NCBI RefSeq assembly: GCF_021502675.1 | Contig: NZ_JAKFHA010000005.1 | Location: 201,596-265,595, forward strand | DNA from: Yinghuangia soli | GTDB lineage: Bacteria > Actinomycetota > Actinomycetes > Streptomycetales > Streptomycetaceae | DNA: 64,000 nt | Reading direction: 5' to 3' | Shown: positions 26,454-35,618 of the stretch, in pieces | Layout of the letters: each line of letters begins with the position of its first letter | Position numbering within the stretch: position 1 is the first letter of the stretch | Made by a program: the position numbers and the translations under genes | Notes under the pieces: generated by a model | Databases searched by the model: none | What the model was told of the DNA's origin: nothing | Seen by the model: the letters and a program-made list of their open reading frames with translations, nothing else

Positions 26454-27320
26454 TCAGGTCTCCTTGAGGATCCTGGCCAGCAGGTCGACGCTGCGATCGG
26501 GCGGCAGGCCGTCGACGCTCAGCCGCTCCATCACCTCGGTGTACTGGTCGACGTCGTCGCGCTTGTCCAGGTAGAGCGCACTGGTCAGCTGCTCGAGGTA
26601 GACCACGTCGGGCAGGTCCGGCTCCGGGAACCGCAGCAAGGTGAACGGCCCGCCCTCGGCGGCATGCGCGCCGAACCGGAACGGCATCACCTGGATCGTC
26701 ACGTGCGGATCGGCCGCCGAGTCGATCAGATGCTGGATCTGGCCGCGCATGACGTCGCGGCCCCCTATCGGCCGGCGCAGCGCCGCCTCGTCCAGCACCG
26801 CCCAGAGCCGCGGCGGCTTGTCCCGGTCCAGGATGAGCTGGCGCTGGGTCCGCAGGCCCACGCGGCGCTCCACCTCGGCCGGGGTCGCGGTCGGCTGGCC
26901 TGCGACGATGACCGCCCGGGCGTAGTCCGCGGTCTGCAACAGGCCCGGTACGAATTGCACTTCGTAGGTACGGATGACCGACGCCGCTTCCTCCAGGCCG
27001 ACGTACACCTGGAACCAGCTCGGCAGGATGTCACCGTAACTGTGCCACCAGCCCGTGGCGTTCGCCTCCCGGGTAAGGTTCAGCAGAGCTTCACGCTCCG
27101 TCTCGTCCGTCACGCCGTACATCGTCAGCAGGTCCGCCACATCGCGGTCTTTGAAGCTGACACGGCCCAGCTCCATTCGACTGATCTTCGATTCGGAGGC
27201 GCGGATCTCATACCCAGCCTCCTCGCGCGAAATGCCTTTGGCCTCGCGGAGTCGGCGGAGCTGGGAACCGAGGAGAATACGGCGAACCGTCGAGCCGCTC
27301 CCCGGCTGCGCTGTGGGCAT
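26454..27320 (-). CDS. XRE-family regulator with DUF5753 domain
   Basis: 288 residues. Residues 10-75 form the helix-turn-helix (LLGSQLRRLREAKGISREEA, followed by SKISRMELGR). The C-terminal 180 residues are the DUF5753 domain (WFQVYVGLEEAASVIRTYEV, PGLLQTADYARAVI, ALRRPIGGRDVMRGQI). ATG at 27320 has GGAGGTAGGA upstream. A possible promoter has TACTAT at 27352-27357 on the coding strand with a weak GGACAC 17 bp further. It probably pairs functionally with the adjacent DUF397 protein and is a candidate binder of the TGCA boxes, which is inference. Confidence 0.9.
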   Translation of the reverse strand: MPTAQPGSGSTVRRILLGSQLRRLREAKGISREEAGYEIRASESKISRMELGRVSFKDRDVADLLTMYGVTDETEREALLNLTREANATGWWHSYGDILPSWFQVYVGLEEAASVIRTYEVQFVPGLLQTADYARAVIVAGQPTATPAEVERRVGLRTQRQLILDRDKPPRLWAVLDEAALRRPIGGRDVMRGQIQHLIDSAADPHVTIQVMPFRFGAHAAEGGPFTLLRFPEPDLPDVVYLEQLTSALYLDKRDDVDQYTEVMERLSVDGLPPDRSVDLLARILKET

Positions 27321-27357
27321 ACGTCCTACCTCCGGCAGAATGGACCAGCGCATAGTA

Positions 27358-27842
27358 TGACAGCGCCATCTCGCGTGTCCCCGAAACGCTGAACCATCGG
27401 TTGCTTCACGCCATCTTGCTACGTACCTGGATCACCGTGCGGGATCACGGAGCTGACGGTGTGTCGGACTGTGGACTGGTGCGTACCGGACTGTGAGACC
27501 CGCAAGGGCCTGCAAAGGTTGTGCCGGACAAACGTGAACGCATGTCGATCCCCTGCGGACATGTGCGGAACGGACTGCCGAGCCCCGTCCACCCGGGCCC
27601 ACCCCGCGAATTCCCCACCACGGCGCGCAGCCGCAAGCCGACACCGTACCGCGAGCCGCCCGCCGGTAACCACACGTGTGACCTGACGGAAATAGCCGGT
27701 GGATCAAACGTGCGACGGCTCCGGTGGTGATCCGTCCGGAGATCGCCCGGAGATCGCCGGGTGTTCCGTCCGATGATCCGTTTGGTCGTCCGCCGGCCAT
27801 CCGTCCGGTCATCTGTCGGACCGCGGCCCTACGTTGCCGGGC
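27358..27842. other. gene-free divergent region with short repeats
   Basis: No credible gene. Two copies of CGGACTGTG start at 27465 and 27487, 22 bp apart. Nearer the SWIM gene, ATCCGTCCGG occurs at 27730 and 27799, with related TTCCGTCCG and GATCCGTTTGG between them. These may be operator repeats for the SWIM/DUF6493 pair. No strong promoter hexamers were found. Confidence 0.35.
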
Positions 27843-29255
27843 ATGTCGTCCAGCGTGTACTCCTTCACTTATCTGCGGTCCTCGGCACTGCACACCGGCG
27901 CGGGCGGGCCGTCGCTCGCCCTCGAGACGAGCGGCGGGCTCACGTCGCACGGACTCGCGCCGTTCCCACGCTTCTTCGCCGGATTCCTCACCGCCCCTGA
28001 GGCCGCGGCCGGCAGCCTCCTCGCGGTCGCCGATGTCGCCGCCACGCGCTACTGGCAGCCGCTGCGCCGCGCTTCGCTCGACCCCGTGGTGACCGGCAGC
28101 GGCGACCGGCTGCGCTTCGAGTCGTTCAGCGGCTGCGGCGGCGTGTACGCCCGCCTGGACGTGCTGCCGGCCGGCATCGACGGCGACATGCTCGGCACCG
28201 GCACCACCAACGTCGACGTGAACGCGCCGCTGCGCGAAGCCCTCGCCATGGTCGGCGGAAGCGACCCGCTGCACATGGCCGTCGGCCCCGACGACGTCAC
28301 CGTCACCACCTTCGACGGCCCGGTGGTGGAGAAGAAGGTGCCGCTGCCCGACCGCTGGCTGCGCGGCTTCGCCGAGGTCCAGGTGATCGCCGCCCGCTTC
28401 GACCTGCGCGCCGAACTCACCGCCGTGGAAGCCGTCCGCTTCCTGCGCTCGCTGCCGAGGAACACCCGGCAGACGCTGTGGGTCCGCCCGCAGGGCCGTA
28501 CGCTGCGCACCGCCCCCGGCCCGTCCGCCGGCGCGGTCTGCATCGCGGGCCCGGACCGGCTGCGCGCCCTGGCCCGCGTCCTGCGGCACGCCAAGGCACT
28601 TCGTGTGTACGGCCCGCCCGTCGGCGCCGCGGCCGGACCGGCCGCCTCCGCGTGGGAGGTCGAACTCCCCGGCATGCGCCTGACGCTCACCCTCTCGCCT
28701 GACGCCACCCGCGGCTTCTCCGGCGAAGGCGCGGTCCTCGGCGACCTGGCCACCGACGAGGCGGCCGCCGACGCCGACCTGGTCTCCGCACTGCTCGCCT
28801 GGGAACCGCGCATCGACGTCGGCGACCTCGCGCGCGATGCGGGCCTGACCGCCGAGCGGGTACGGGCCGCACTGGCACGCCTGGGCACCTCGGGGCGGAT
28901 CGGCTACGACGTCTCCGAGGCCGCCTACTTCCACCGGGAACTCCCGTACGACACCGGCAAAGCCGAGCGCATGAACCCGCGCCTGCGCGGCGCGCACGCC
29001 CTGGTCGACGACGGCTGCGTGCTGCCGGACGGCACGGCGGCGGCCCGCGTCGTGAGCGGCCCCACGACCTATCAAGTGCGCCTCGCCGGAGACGGCTCGT
29101 GCACCTGCGAATGGTGGGCCAAGCACCGCGGCGGACGCGGGCCCTGCAAGCATGTACTCGCCGCACAGATAGTACGGAGGCGCACGCAGCCCGCAGCTGC
29201 CGCTGCTGCACCTGCCGTTCCCGCGCAGCTTGGTGCCGAGGCCGAGGACGCCTGA
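27843..29255 (+). CDS. SWIM zinc-finger protein
   Basis: 470 residues. The zinc finger is near the C-terminus: CTCEWWAKHRGGRGPCKH, a CxC-x12-CxH pattern. A helix-turn-helix-like stretch precedes it (IDVGDLARDAGLTAERVRAA), and a long N-terminal domain of unknown fold fills the first 300 residues. SWIM fingers bind nucleic acid or protein and are found with MoxR/VWA and repeat-protein partners in bacteria. ATG at 27843 lacks an obvious Shine-Dalgarno. Its TGA overlaps the ATG of the DUF6493 gene by one base, so the two are produced together. Confidence 0.85.
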   Translation: MSSSVYSFTYLRSSALHTGAGGPSLALETSGGLTSHGLAPFPRFFAGFLTAPEAAAGSLLAVADVAATRYWQPLRRASLDPVVTGSGDRLRFESFSGCGGVYARLDVLPAGIDGDMLGTGTTNVDVNAPLREALAMVGGSDPLHMAVGPDDVTVTTFDGPVVEKKVPLPDRWLRGFAEVQVIAARFDLRAELTAVEAVRFLRSLPRNTRQTLWVRPQGRTLRTAPGPSAGAVCIAGPDRLRALARVLRHAKALRVYGPPVGAAAGPAASAWEVELPGMRLTLTLSPDATRGFSGEGAVLGDLATDEAAADADLVSALLAWEPRIDVGDLARDAGLTAERVRAALARLGTSGRIGYDVSEAAYFHRELPYDTGKAERMNPRLRGAHALVDDGCVLPDGTAAARVVSGPTTYQVRLAGDGSCTCEWWAKHRGGRGPCKHVLAAQIVRRRTQPAAAAAAPAVPAQLGAEAEDA

Positions 29256-32101
29256 TGAGCGACACGATCCACACGACCGCCACGACCGCCATGACGAAGA
29301 CGACGGACACGAGCGGGGGCAGGCCCGAACTCACTTGGGAGGCCCTGCAAGAAGCCGCCCGGACGTCCGGAATCGGCGGCGCCGTCGCGCTGATCGGACA
29401 ATACGGCGAGACCGAGCGGCGCGCACTGGCCCCGGTCCTCAAGGCCGCCGCCAAAGACCTGCGCCAGGAACCCTGGGACTCCGACTGGCAGCGCCGCGCC
29501 AAGCGCCGCACCCTCCTCAAGGTCTGCGGCGCGGCCTGCCTCGGCGGACCGGCCGGCATCGTCCAGTGGCTCCTGCGCGCCGACTTCCGCTGGGGTGGGC
29601 AGTCGAACCCGCGCAAGCACATCGCCGCCGCACTCGCCCTGCGTCCTGCCGAATGGCTGCCGGACATCGCCGAGCGGCTTGCCGGCCGCCTCGGCGACAC
29701 CACGACGACGGAGGACTGGCAGGTCGTCGACGACTTGTGCCGGGAACTCGGACTGGGCCCCGCGGAGGGGGACGGCTACACCATCGGCTGGCTCACCGCC
29801 CTCGAACGCGACAGCGCCAACGACTCCCTGGCGTACAAGATGACCGCCGACCCCTATACCCCGGTCATGGTGCCGCGCCTGTTCACGGCAGACGTCCTCG
29901 GCCGCCGGATAGGAGCCACCTCCTCCTGGGAGGAGACTCACCCCGGACGCAGTTGGCCCAAGGCCCTGCGGGCCGTCTCCGATGCGGGACTGGTGCCGCG
30001 CGGCTCTCTGCTGGACACCGTGCTGTCGCGGCTGCTCCGCGGCGGCCCCGCACCCGACGTCCGCGGGTTCCTCGGCGTCCTGCTCGCCCTCGACATGACC
30101 GACGACGAAGCCGCCGAGCGGACGGGCGTGCTGCTGCGCCTCCTCCCTGATGCGCTCGGCGTCGTCGCGGCTTTGGCACAGGCCAAGTTGCGGCGCCTGG
30201 ACGAGGCGGGACGGCTGACCGCCGAGCAGGTCGCCGAGGCCACCCGGTCGGTGCTTTTCCGGCCCGAGAAGAAGTTGGTCCGCACGCAGTTCACCTGGCT
30301 CGACAAGGCGGTGAGGCAGCACGCGGACCATGCAGGGGAACTCCTCGCGGCCGCGGCCACCGTCTTCGCCCAGGGCGACGGCGAAATGGACGAGCGGGCC
30401 ATGAAGTCGTTCGCGAAGCACCTGCCCAAGCTGGCCGAGCCCCAGGCGATGCACGTCCGGGCCGAACTGCGGGCTGCCCTGGACACGTTGGGGGAGCCTG
30501 CGCGCAGCCAGGCCGCGGATTTGCTCGGCGAGGACCCGTCGGCGATGCCGCCGGAGGACGACGGGTTCGTCCTCCCGCCTTTCGTCCCGCGCGAACTCCC
30601 GCCCGAGATCGGGTCGGCCGCCGAACTCGCCGAGGAGATCGCCGCGCTGCTCTCCGCGGCCCGCTCCCGCGGCTGGTCCGGCGCGGACGTCCCGGTCGAT
30701 CCTTGGGCACTGGAGCGGGTGGTGGACGCGCTGCTGCGCGAGTCGGCCCGGGACCGCGAAGCCCTGGTGTCCGCACTCGCACCGGTGGCCGAGCGCTACG
30801 AGGTCACGGCCCGGGTCACCTGGCGCGGTTCGGCCGTCTTCGAGACCGAGGATTCCGTCCACGCCATGGTCGCCGCGGTCTGCCAGGAAGAGGAACGCAA
30901 AGGCTGGTTCCGCAGGTTGCTCGGCGACGACGGCACCCCGGCGTTCGACAAGTCGACCGTCGGACCGCAGCGTGCGCTGCTGAGCCGCCTGTACGAGGTG
31001 GCCCGGCGCCTCCGCACCCCGCATGCGAGCGGCGATCCGTACCTCGCCCGCCCGGCGACCGCGTCCGGCTGCGTCGACCCGGCCGCGCTGGTCGACGGGC
31101 TGGAGGAGTACGAGGCCGCCGGGCGCGTCCCGTGGCCCTGCGACCTCGAACAGGCCCTGCTGCGGCTGCCCCGGGACATCGACCCGGACGTCGTGGCCCG
31201 AGCGGACAAGCTGGGGTCCAAGGCCGGGAAGTGGGCCGCGGAGGTCCTGGCGGCAGGCGGGATGGCGGCACCCGACATCTCCTTGTATCCGCTGCCGCGA
31301 CCGCGCCCTCTGCGAGGTACCGAGGACGCGACGTGGTCCGAGCGCCAATACGCCGACGCCCGGGGGCTTGCCGTGATTGCCGGGGCGCCGGCCGCGTTCG
31401 AGAACGGTGTCCTGGCACCGGCGCTGTGCGCGTTGGCGAATCCGGTCGAGGCCAATAGGGCTGCGGACTGGTGGACATGCCAGGACGACGTCGCGTCCTG
31501 GGCGCTGCTGGCGCCCGCGCACCGCGACGTGGTCGCCGCGTGGGCGGTGATGCCGCTGGCCCTTGCGGCCGAGAATGACTCGGGCGGCGCCGAGATCCTG
31601 CCGCTGCTGGCCGAGGCCGACGGCCCGATCGGGCCCGGCATGCGGCTGGCGCTCGCCTACGGCCTCGGGGCGCGGACTCCCGAGGATCGTGCGTACGCCG
31701 CCGACGCCTACCTCACCCTCGCCGCCCGCGACGACGGGACGTGGGACGCCTTCGAACTGGGCCGCACGCTGGCCGGCCTGATCCACACCGGCCTCGTGAA
31801 GCCCAACCGCCTGGCGGATTCGCTCAAGCAGGTCGTCGGGGCGGGCGCGTACGCGGCGACGTGGCAGCTGATGACGGGGCTGCTGCCGGAGCTGATCCCG
31901 GGCGGCGACTGCGTCCCGGCCGGCACCCGCCCGAACGCGGTGCTGGGGGACTTGCTGGGCCTGGCCGCGGACTGCGCGTCGCGCACGCACGGTTCCGGCA
32001 CCGTTGCGGGCCTGGCGCAGTTCGCGGCAGCCAAGGGCAGCTCGCGCGCGGTGACCGCGGCCCGAAGGCTCCACCAGGTCCTGGGGGCACCGACCGCCTG
32101 A
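29255..32101 (+). CDS. DUF6493-family alpha-helical repeat protein
   Basis: 948 residues, almost wholly alpha-helical, with many repeated leucine/alanine-rich helices (for example LLDTVLSRLLRGGPAPDVRG and FTWLDKAVRQHADHAGELLA), suggesting a long HEAT-like scaffold. It matches my knowledge of DUF6493 proteins encoded directly after SWIM proteins in streptomycetes; no biochemical role is known. A Pro-rich region at about residues 425-455 (PPEDDGFVLPPFVPRELPPE) divides two halves. The start overlaps the SWIM stop codon (TGATG), and a perfect hairpin follows the stop, so the pair is a closed bicistronic unit. Confidence 0.75.
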   Translation: MSDTIHTTATTAMTKTTDTSGGRPELTWEALQEAARTSGIGGAVALIGQYGETERRALAPVLKAAAKDLRQEPWDSDWQRRAKRRTLLKVCGAACLGGPAGIVQWLLRADFRWGGQSNPRKHIAAALALRPAEWLPDIAERLAGRLGDTTTTEDWQVVDDLCRELGLGPAEGDGYTIGWLTALERDSANDSLAYKMTADPYTPVMVPRLFTADVLGRRIGATSSWEETHPGRSWPKALRAVSDAGLVPRGSLLDTVLSRLLRGGPAPDVRGFLGVLLALDMTDDEAAERTGVLLRLLPDALGVVAALAQAKLRRLDEAGRLTAEQVAEATRSVLFRPEKKLVRTQFTWLDKAVRQHADHAGELLAAAATVFAQGDGEMDERAMKSFAKHLPKLAEPQAMHVRAELRAALDTLGEPARSQAADLLGEDPSAMPPEDDGFVLPPFVPRELPPEIGSAAELAEEIAALLSAARSRGWSGADVPVDPWALERVVDALLRESARDREALVSALAPVAERYEVTARVTWRGSAVFETEDSVHAMVAAVCQEEERKGWFRRLLGDDGTPAFDKSTVGPQRALLSRLYEVARRLRTPHASGDPYLARPATASGCVDPAALVDGLEEYEAAGRVPWPCDLEQALLRLPRDIDPDVVARADKLGSKAGKWAAEVLAAGGMAAPDISLYPLPRPRPLRGTEDATWSERQYADARGLAVIAGAPAAFENGVLAPALCALANPVEANRAADWWTCQDDVASWALLAPAHRDVVAAWAVMPLALAAENDSGGAEILPLLAEADGPIGPGMRLALAYGLGARTPEDRAYAADAYLTLAARDDGTWDAFELGRTLAGLIHTGLVKPNRLADSLKQVVGAGAYAATWQLMTGLLPELIPGGDCVPAGTRPNAVLGDLLGLAADCASRTHGSGTVAGLAQFAAAKGSSRAVTAARRLHQVLGAPTA

Positions 32102-32131
32102 ATGCCGACGCGGACGCAAGAGCGATCCCGG

Positions 32132-32173
32132 GCCCGCTCGTCCCCGCCGAACCTGCGGCGGGGACGAGCGGGC
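32132..32173. terminator. bidirectional terminator after DUF6493
   Basis: A perfect 18-bp inverted repeat (left arm GCCCGCTCGTCCCCGCCG) with the loop AACCTG, between convergent genes ending at 32101 and 32246. Confidence 0.9.
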
Positions 32174-32245
32174 TGCCGACGTATGCGAGCGCGGACAGGA
32201 ACCGGAGATCGGCGCCCGACTGCGGGCTGCGGCCCTGGGCGGCCG

Positions 32246-32911
32246 TCAGGCCTCGTCGCGGACGCGGGCCAAGGTCAGGCCGTCGGCCACCGGCAGCAGC
32301 ACCGACTCGACCCGGCGGTCGGCGCGGACGTGCTCGTTGAAGCGGTGGATCTCGGCGGCCGCGCCGCTGCGCGCCGGGTCGACGACCTGGCCGCTGTAGA
32401 GCACGTTGTCGGCCAGCACCAGGCCGCCCGGCCGCATGCGCGGAATGAGCGCCTCCCAATACGCGACGTAGCCGTCCTTGTTCGCGTCCACGAACGCCAG
32501 GTCGATGTGCGGGTGGGAAGGCAGCGCGTCGAGCGTCTCCAGGGCGGGGCCGATGCGCAGCTCGATGCGGTCGGTGACACCGGCCTTGAGCCAGGCCTGC
32601 CGGGCCACGTTCGTCCACTCCTCCGACACGTCGCAGCACAGCAGCCGGCCGCCGTCCGGCAGCCCGCGGGCGATGGCGAGCGCCGAGTAGCCGGTGAACG
32701 TCCCGATCTCGACCGCGAAGCGCGGGGCGACCAGCCGGGTCAGCAGCGTGAGCAAGGTGCCCTGCTCCGGCGGGATCTGCATGGTGGCGGTGCGGCCGAG
32801 CGCGTGGGTCTGCTCGATCAGGTCCTGCTGGACCTCATCGGGTGGCGTCGAATGATCGAGAATGTAGGAGTAGAGGTCGTCCGTGATCGCGACGGTCTTC
32901 GACGGCGCCAT
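32246..32911 (-). CDS. class I SAM-dependent O-methyltransferase
   Basis: 221 residues, the caffeoyl-CoA/catechol O-methyltransferase type. SAM-binding motif I is FAVEIGTFTGYSALAIARGL; the acidic end of strand two is CDVSEEW; DLAFVDANKDGYVAYWE carries the metal-binding aspartate. A divalent-metal-dependent transfer of methyl to a catechol-type hydroxyl is expected; the natural acceptor is unknown. ATG at 32911 is preceded by AAAGGAG. It diverges from the ankyrin gene at 33069. Confidence 0.9.
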   Translation of the reverse strand: MAPSKTVAITDDLYSYILDHSTPPDEVQQDLIEQTHALGRTATMQIPPEQGTLLTLLTRLVAPRFAVEIGTFTGYSALAIARGLPDGGRLLCCDVSEEWTNVARQAWLKAGVTDRIELRIGPALETLDALPSHPHIDLAFVDANKDGYVAYWEALIPRMRPGGLVLADNVLYSGQVVDPARSGAAAEIHRFNEHVRADRRVESVLLPVADGLTLARVRDEA

Positions 32912-33068
32912 GGGGCTCCTTTCGGGTACTCGGCACCGATCCTGCCAGCCGGGCCGGGTCGCCGGGCGGCCCCGCGCAGCGCGTCGGCGAAGATGGCCGT
33001 GGAATGCATGACCGCAGGGCCGGGTTGCCGCCCGGAGAGACCACGCACCGAACAGCAGGGAGCCACCG

Positions 33069-33497
33069 ATGACCGACCGGACCGGACCCGGCAATCTCAC
33101 CCCCGAGGGCGCCGACGCGGACGAGGCCGCCATGCAGGAGCTGGCCGGCCGCGTCTTCGGCGCTGCGCGCAGCGGGGACGCCGAGATGCTGGCCAGCTAC
33201 GTGGACGCCGGGCTGCCCGTCGACCTGGCGAACGAGGCCGGCCACACGCTGCTCATGCTCGCCGCGTACAACGGCCACCTGGCCGCCGTCGAGGTGCTGA
33301 TCAAGCGCGGCGCGGACGTCGACCGGGCCAACGACCGCGGCCAGACCCCGCTGGCCGGCGCGGTGTTCAAGAACGAGAAGGAGATCGCCCAGGCGCTCCT
33401 GGCAGCCGGCGCCGACCCGCACGCGGGTACCCCGTCGGCGGCCGACACGGCCCGGATGTTCGGCAAAGAGGACATGCTTTCCCGCCCCGCCGGGTAG
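33069..33497 (+). CDS. ankyrin-repeat protein
   Basis: 142 residues with two to three ankyrin repeats (GHTLLMLAAYNGHLAAVEVL, RGQTPLAGAVFKNEKEIAQA) and one partial repeat before them. Small cytosolic ankyrin proteins act as binding partners; no partner is evident. ATG at 33069 has AGGGAGCC a few bases upstream. It may be co-transcribed with the gene 35 bases downstream. Confidence 0.85.
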   Translation: MTDRTGPGNLTPEGADADEAAMQELAGRVFGAARSGDAEMLASYVDAGLPVDLANEAGHTLLMLAAYNGHLAAVEVLIKRGADVDRANDRGQTPLAGAVFKNEKEIAQALLAAGADPHAGTPSAADTARMFGKEDMLSRPAG

Positions 33498-33532
33498 GTA
33501 CCGCTGCGCCGACGAGGCGGAGGCGGATGGCC

Positions 33533-34228
33533 ATGGGCAGCGGCGGATCGGGCACGTGGGAGTCTCTCGCACGGTTCGAGTTCGGGGCCGGGCTGCTGCA
33601 CGTGCGCTCGGATCTGCCGGTGGCGACCGACGGCTCCTTCACCCCGTGGAGCGACCGGTACCACGGCCTGGTGCTGCGCGTCCCGGGCGTCCGGCGGGTG
33701 CGGCGCTTCGAACTGGCCGGGGCGTTCGCGTCCGGTGAGCCGGGCGGGCTCGCGGACGACGCGGAATTCCCGGACCCCGCCCGCTTCCTGACGCTGTACG
33801 ACCTGAAGCACCCGGGGGTGCTGGACACCCCCGGGTTCCGGGGCCTCGCGTCGACCGGCAGCGCCGTGCCGCCCGAACTCGTCGCCGAGCTCACCGGAAG
33901 CAGGCTGGTGTGCCGCGAGCGGTGGCGGTGGCCCGCGGTGTCCATCGCGCGCCTCTTCCCGGCCGGCGACAAGCTGCTGCACCTGGCCGTGCAGGGCGAA
34001 GCGGACAACGTGGCGCGGTGGCTGCACGACGAAGCCGTGCCCGCGCTGCTGCCCGCCCCCGGCTCGGTCGGCATCCGCTGGTTCGACGCAGGCCGCGACC
34101 GCCACATCGTGCTCTGCGAACTCCAAGGACCCATCTGGCCCTTGCCGCCGAGCGTCACGCACGATCTGGGCCCGGCGGTCTGGAGCGCCTACCGCCAGCA
34201 GTACGTGCGCAACGCGCCGGGCGAATAG
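33533..34228 (+). CDS. hypothetical protein (ferredoxin-like duplicated fold suspected)
   Basis: 231 residues. I do not recognise it securely. Segments such as ARFLTLYDLKHPGVLDTPGF resemble the DUF4286/EthD-like proteins that report small dimeric alpha-beta domains, and a second similar half follows (VGIRWFDAGRDRHIVLCELQ), suggesting an internal repeat. No signal peptide or membrane helix. ATG at 33533 is preferred because GGAGG is nine bases upstream; the ATG at 33527 would be too close to it. Confidence 0.6.
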   Translation: MGSGGSGTWESLARFEFGAGLLHVRSDLPVATDGSFTPWSDRYHGLVLRVPGVRRVRRFELAGAFASGEPGGLADDAEFPDPARFLTLYDLKHPGVLDTPGFRGLASTGSAVPPELVAELTGSRLVCRERWRWPAVSIARLFPAGDKLLHLAVQGEADNVARWLHDEAVPALLPAPGSVGIRWFDAGRDRHIVLCELQGPIWPLPPSVTHDLGPAVWSAYRQQYVRNAPGE

Positions 34229-34259
34229 CCCGCGGCGAGCCGTCCGGGGCACGTCCGCC

Positions 34260-35618
34260 TCAGTCCTGCGGATCCACCGCCAGCACCTCGAAGCCCGCGG
34301 CGTCCAGCCCAGCCCGCACCTTTTCCGCATCGCCCTCGACGACCACGGTCAGCGCATCCGGCCGCAGGTAGGTGGCTGCCGCCCGGTCCGCGGCGGCAGG
34401 CTCGGCCGCCACGATCTCGGCGTACTCGCGCGTGACATGGTCGTCCGGCAGCCCGTGCACCACCGCTTCGCGCAGCCGCGCGCCGATGCCCCGCGGGGTC
34501 TGCAGCCGGATCGGCATGCTGCCCAGCGCGTGCGCCCGCGTCGTCTCGAACTCCTCCGCGGTGACGCCGCCTTCCTGCATGCGGCGGATCTCGGCGAGGG
34601 CGTCCGCGACGGCATCCGCGGTGACCTCGGTGTGCACCGAGGACGCCATCGTGAAGGTGCCGATCCGGCGGCCGTGCGCGAACGAGGCACCCGCGCCGTA
34701 CGTGTAGCCCTTCACCTCGCGCAGCCGGTGGTTCAGCCGCGACGTGAACGAGCCGCCCAGGATCTCCGCGAACAGGTCGATCGCCACCAGGTCGGGCGTC
34801 GACCGCGGCGGCGCGGTGTGCCCGATGCGCAGCACCGACTGCACGGCGCCCGGCCGGTCCACGAGCAGCACGCGTACGCCGGACGGGTCCTGCGCGGCGG
34901 GCGGCGCCTCCGCACGGCCGTCCGGACCGGATGCCCCCGCGAAGACGGCCTCGCCCAGCGCCGCCAGGTCGACGGCGTCCAGGTCGGCGGCCACCAGCAG
35001 CGTGCCGGGTGCGGTCATGCGCCGCGCGTGGAAGGCGCGGATGTCGTCCGCGGTGACCCGGGCGTTGCTGGACGGGGTCCCGTCGAGCAGCTGCCCGTAG
35101 CGGCTGCCTGCCCCGAACAGCGCCTCCCGGTAGGCCTGTTGCGCGCGGGTGCCGGGCTGCGCCCAGGACTGCTTGAGGGAGCTGGCCACGTCGGCGAGGA
35201 AGCGCTCGACGTCGGCGTCCGTGAACGCCGGGCGGCGCACCGCCTCGGCGAGCAGGTCGACGGCCGGTCCGAGCCGGGCCACCGGCACGTCGATGCCGAT
35301 GCCCTGCGTCTCCCAGTCGTGCGTCCAGGTCCAGCGCGCCCCCAGGCCCTCGACGGCGAGCCCGAATTCGTCGGCGGTGTAGTGCGCGGTGCCCTCGTCC
35401 AGCAGGCCGCCGGTCACCCGGGCGAGGCCGCCCAGGCCGGCCGGCTCGTGCAGCACCCCGGCCTCCAGCAGGAGCCCGGCCCAGGCCATCGTCCGGCCGG
35501 GCAGGTGCGCGGCGACGATCTCGCCGCCCGCCACGCGCAGCCGGCGCACCTCGGGGAAGACGTACGGGCGCGGCGCGGTGCCCTCCGGGCGCTCGGCGAC
35601 CAGTTGCTCGGCGGTCAT
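34260..35618 (-). CDS. M16 peptidase homologue lacking the zinc motif
   Basis: 452 residues with the tandem M16 fold. The place of the HxxEH zinc motif is occupied by GLARVTGGLLDEGT, so it cannot bind catalytic zinc. It retains the substrate-binding arginine region GSFTSRLNHRLREVKGYTYG. This matches the non-catalytic subunit of two-gene M16B peptidases, analogous to the alpha subunit of mitochondrial processing peptidase. The ATG overlaps the upstream stop as ATGA, implying one-to-one synthesis with its active partner. Confidence 0.9.
   Translation of the reverse strand: MTAEQLVAERPEGTAPRPYVFPEVRRLRVAGGEIVAAHLPGRTMAWAGLLLEAGVLHEPAGLGGLARVTGGLLDEGTAHYTADEFGLAVEGLGARWTWTHDWETQGIGIDVPVARLGPAVDLLAEAVRRPAFTDADVERFLADVASSLKQSWAQPGTRAQQAYREALFGAGSRYGQLLDGTPSSNARVTADDIRAFHARRMTAPGTLLVAADLDAVDLAALGEAVFAGASGPDGRAEAPPAAQDPSGVRVLLVDRPGAVQSVLRIGHTAPPRSTPDLVAIDLFAEILGGSFTSRLNHRLREVKGYTYGAGASFAHGRRIGTFTMASSVHTEVTADAVADALAEIRRMQEGGVTAEEFETTRAHALGSMPIRLQTPRGIGARLREAVVHGLPDDHVTREYAEIVAAEPAAADRAAATYLRPDALTVVVEGDAEKVRAGLDAAGFEVLAVDPQD

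Noticed and set aside
27740-27840. CRISPR-like array from repeated ATCCGTCCGG units
   Set aside because: Units are only ten bases, degenerate and irregularly spaced.
29072-32119. 1015-codon minus-strand open frame opposite the SWIM/DUF6493 region
   Set aside because: Composition is typical of an antisense shadow, and the plus-strand frame has coherent helices, SWIM motif and coupled starts.
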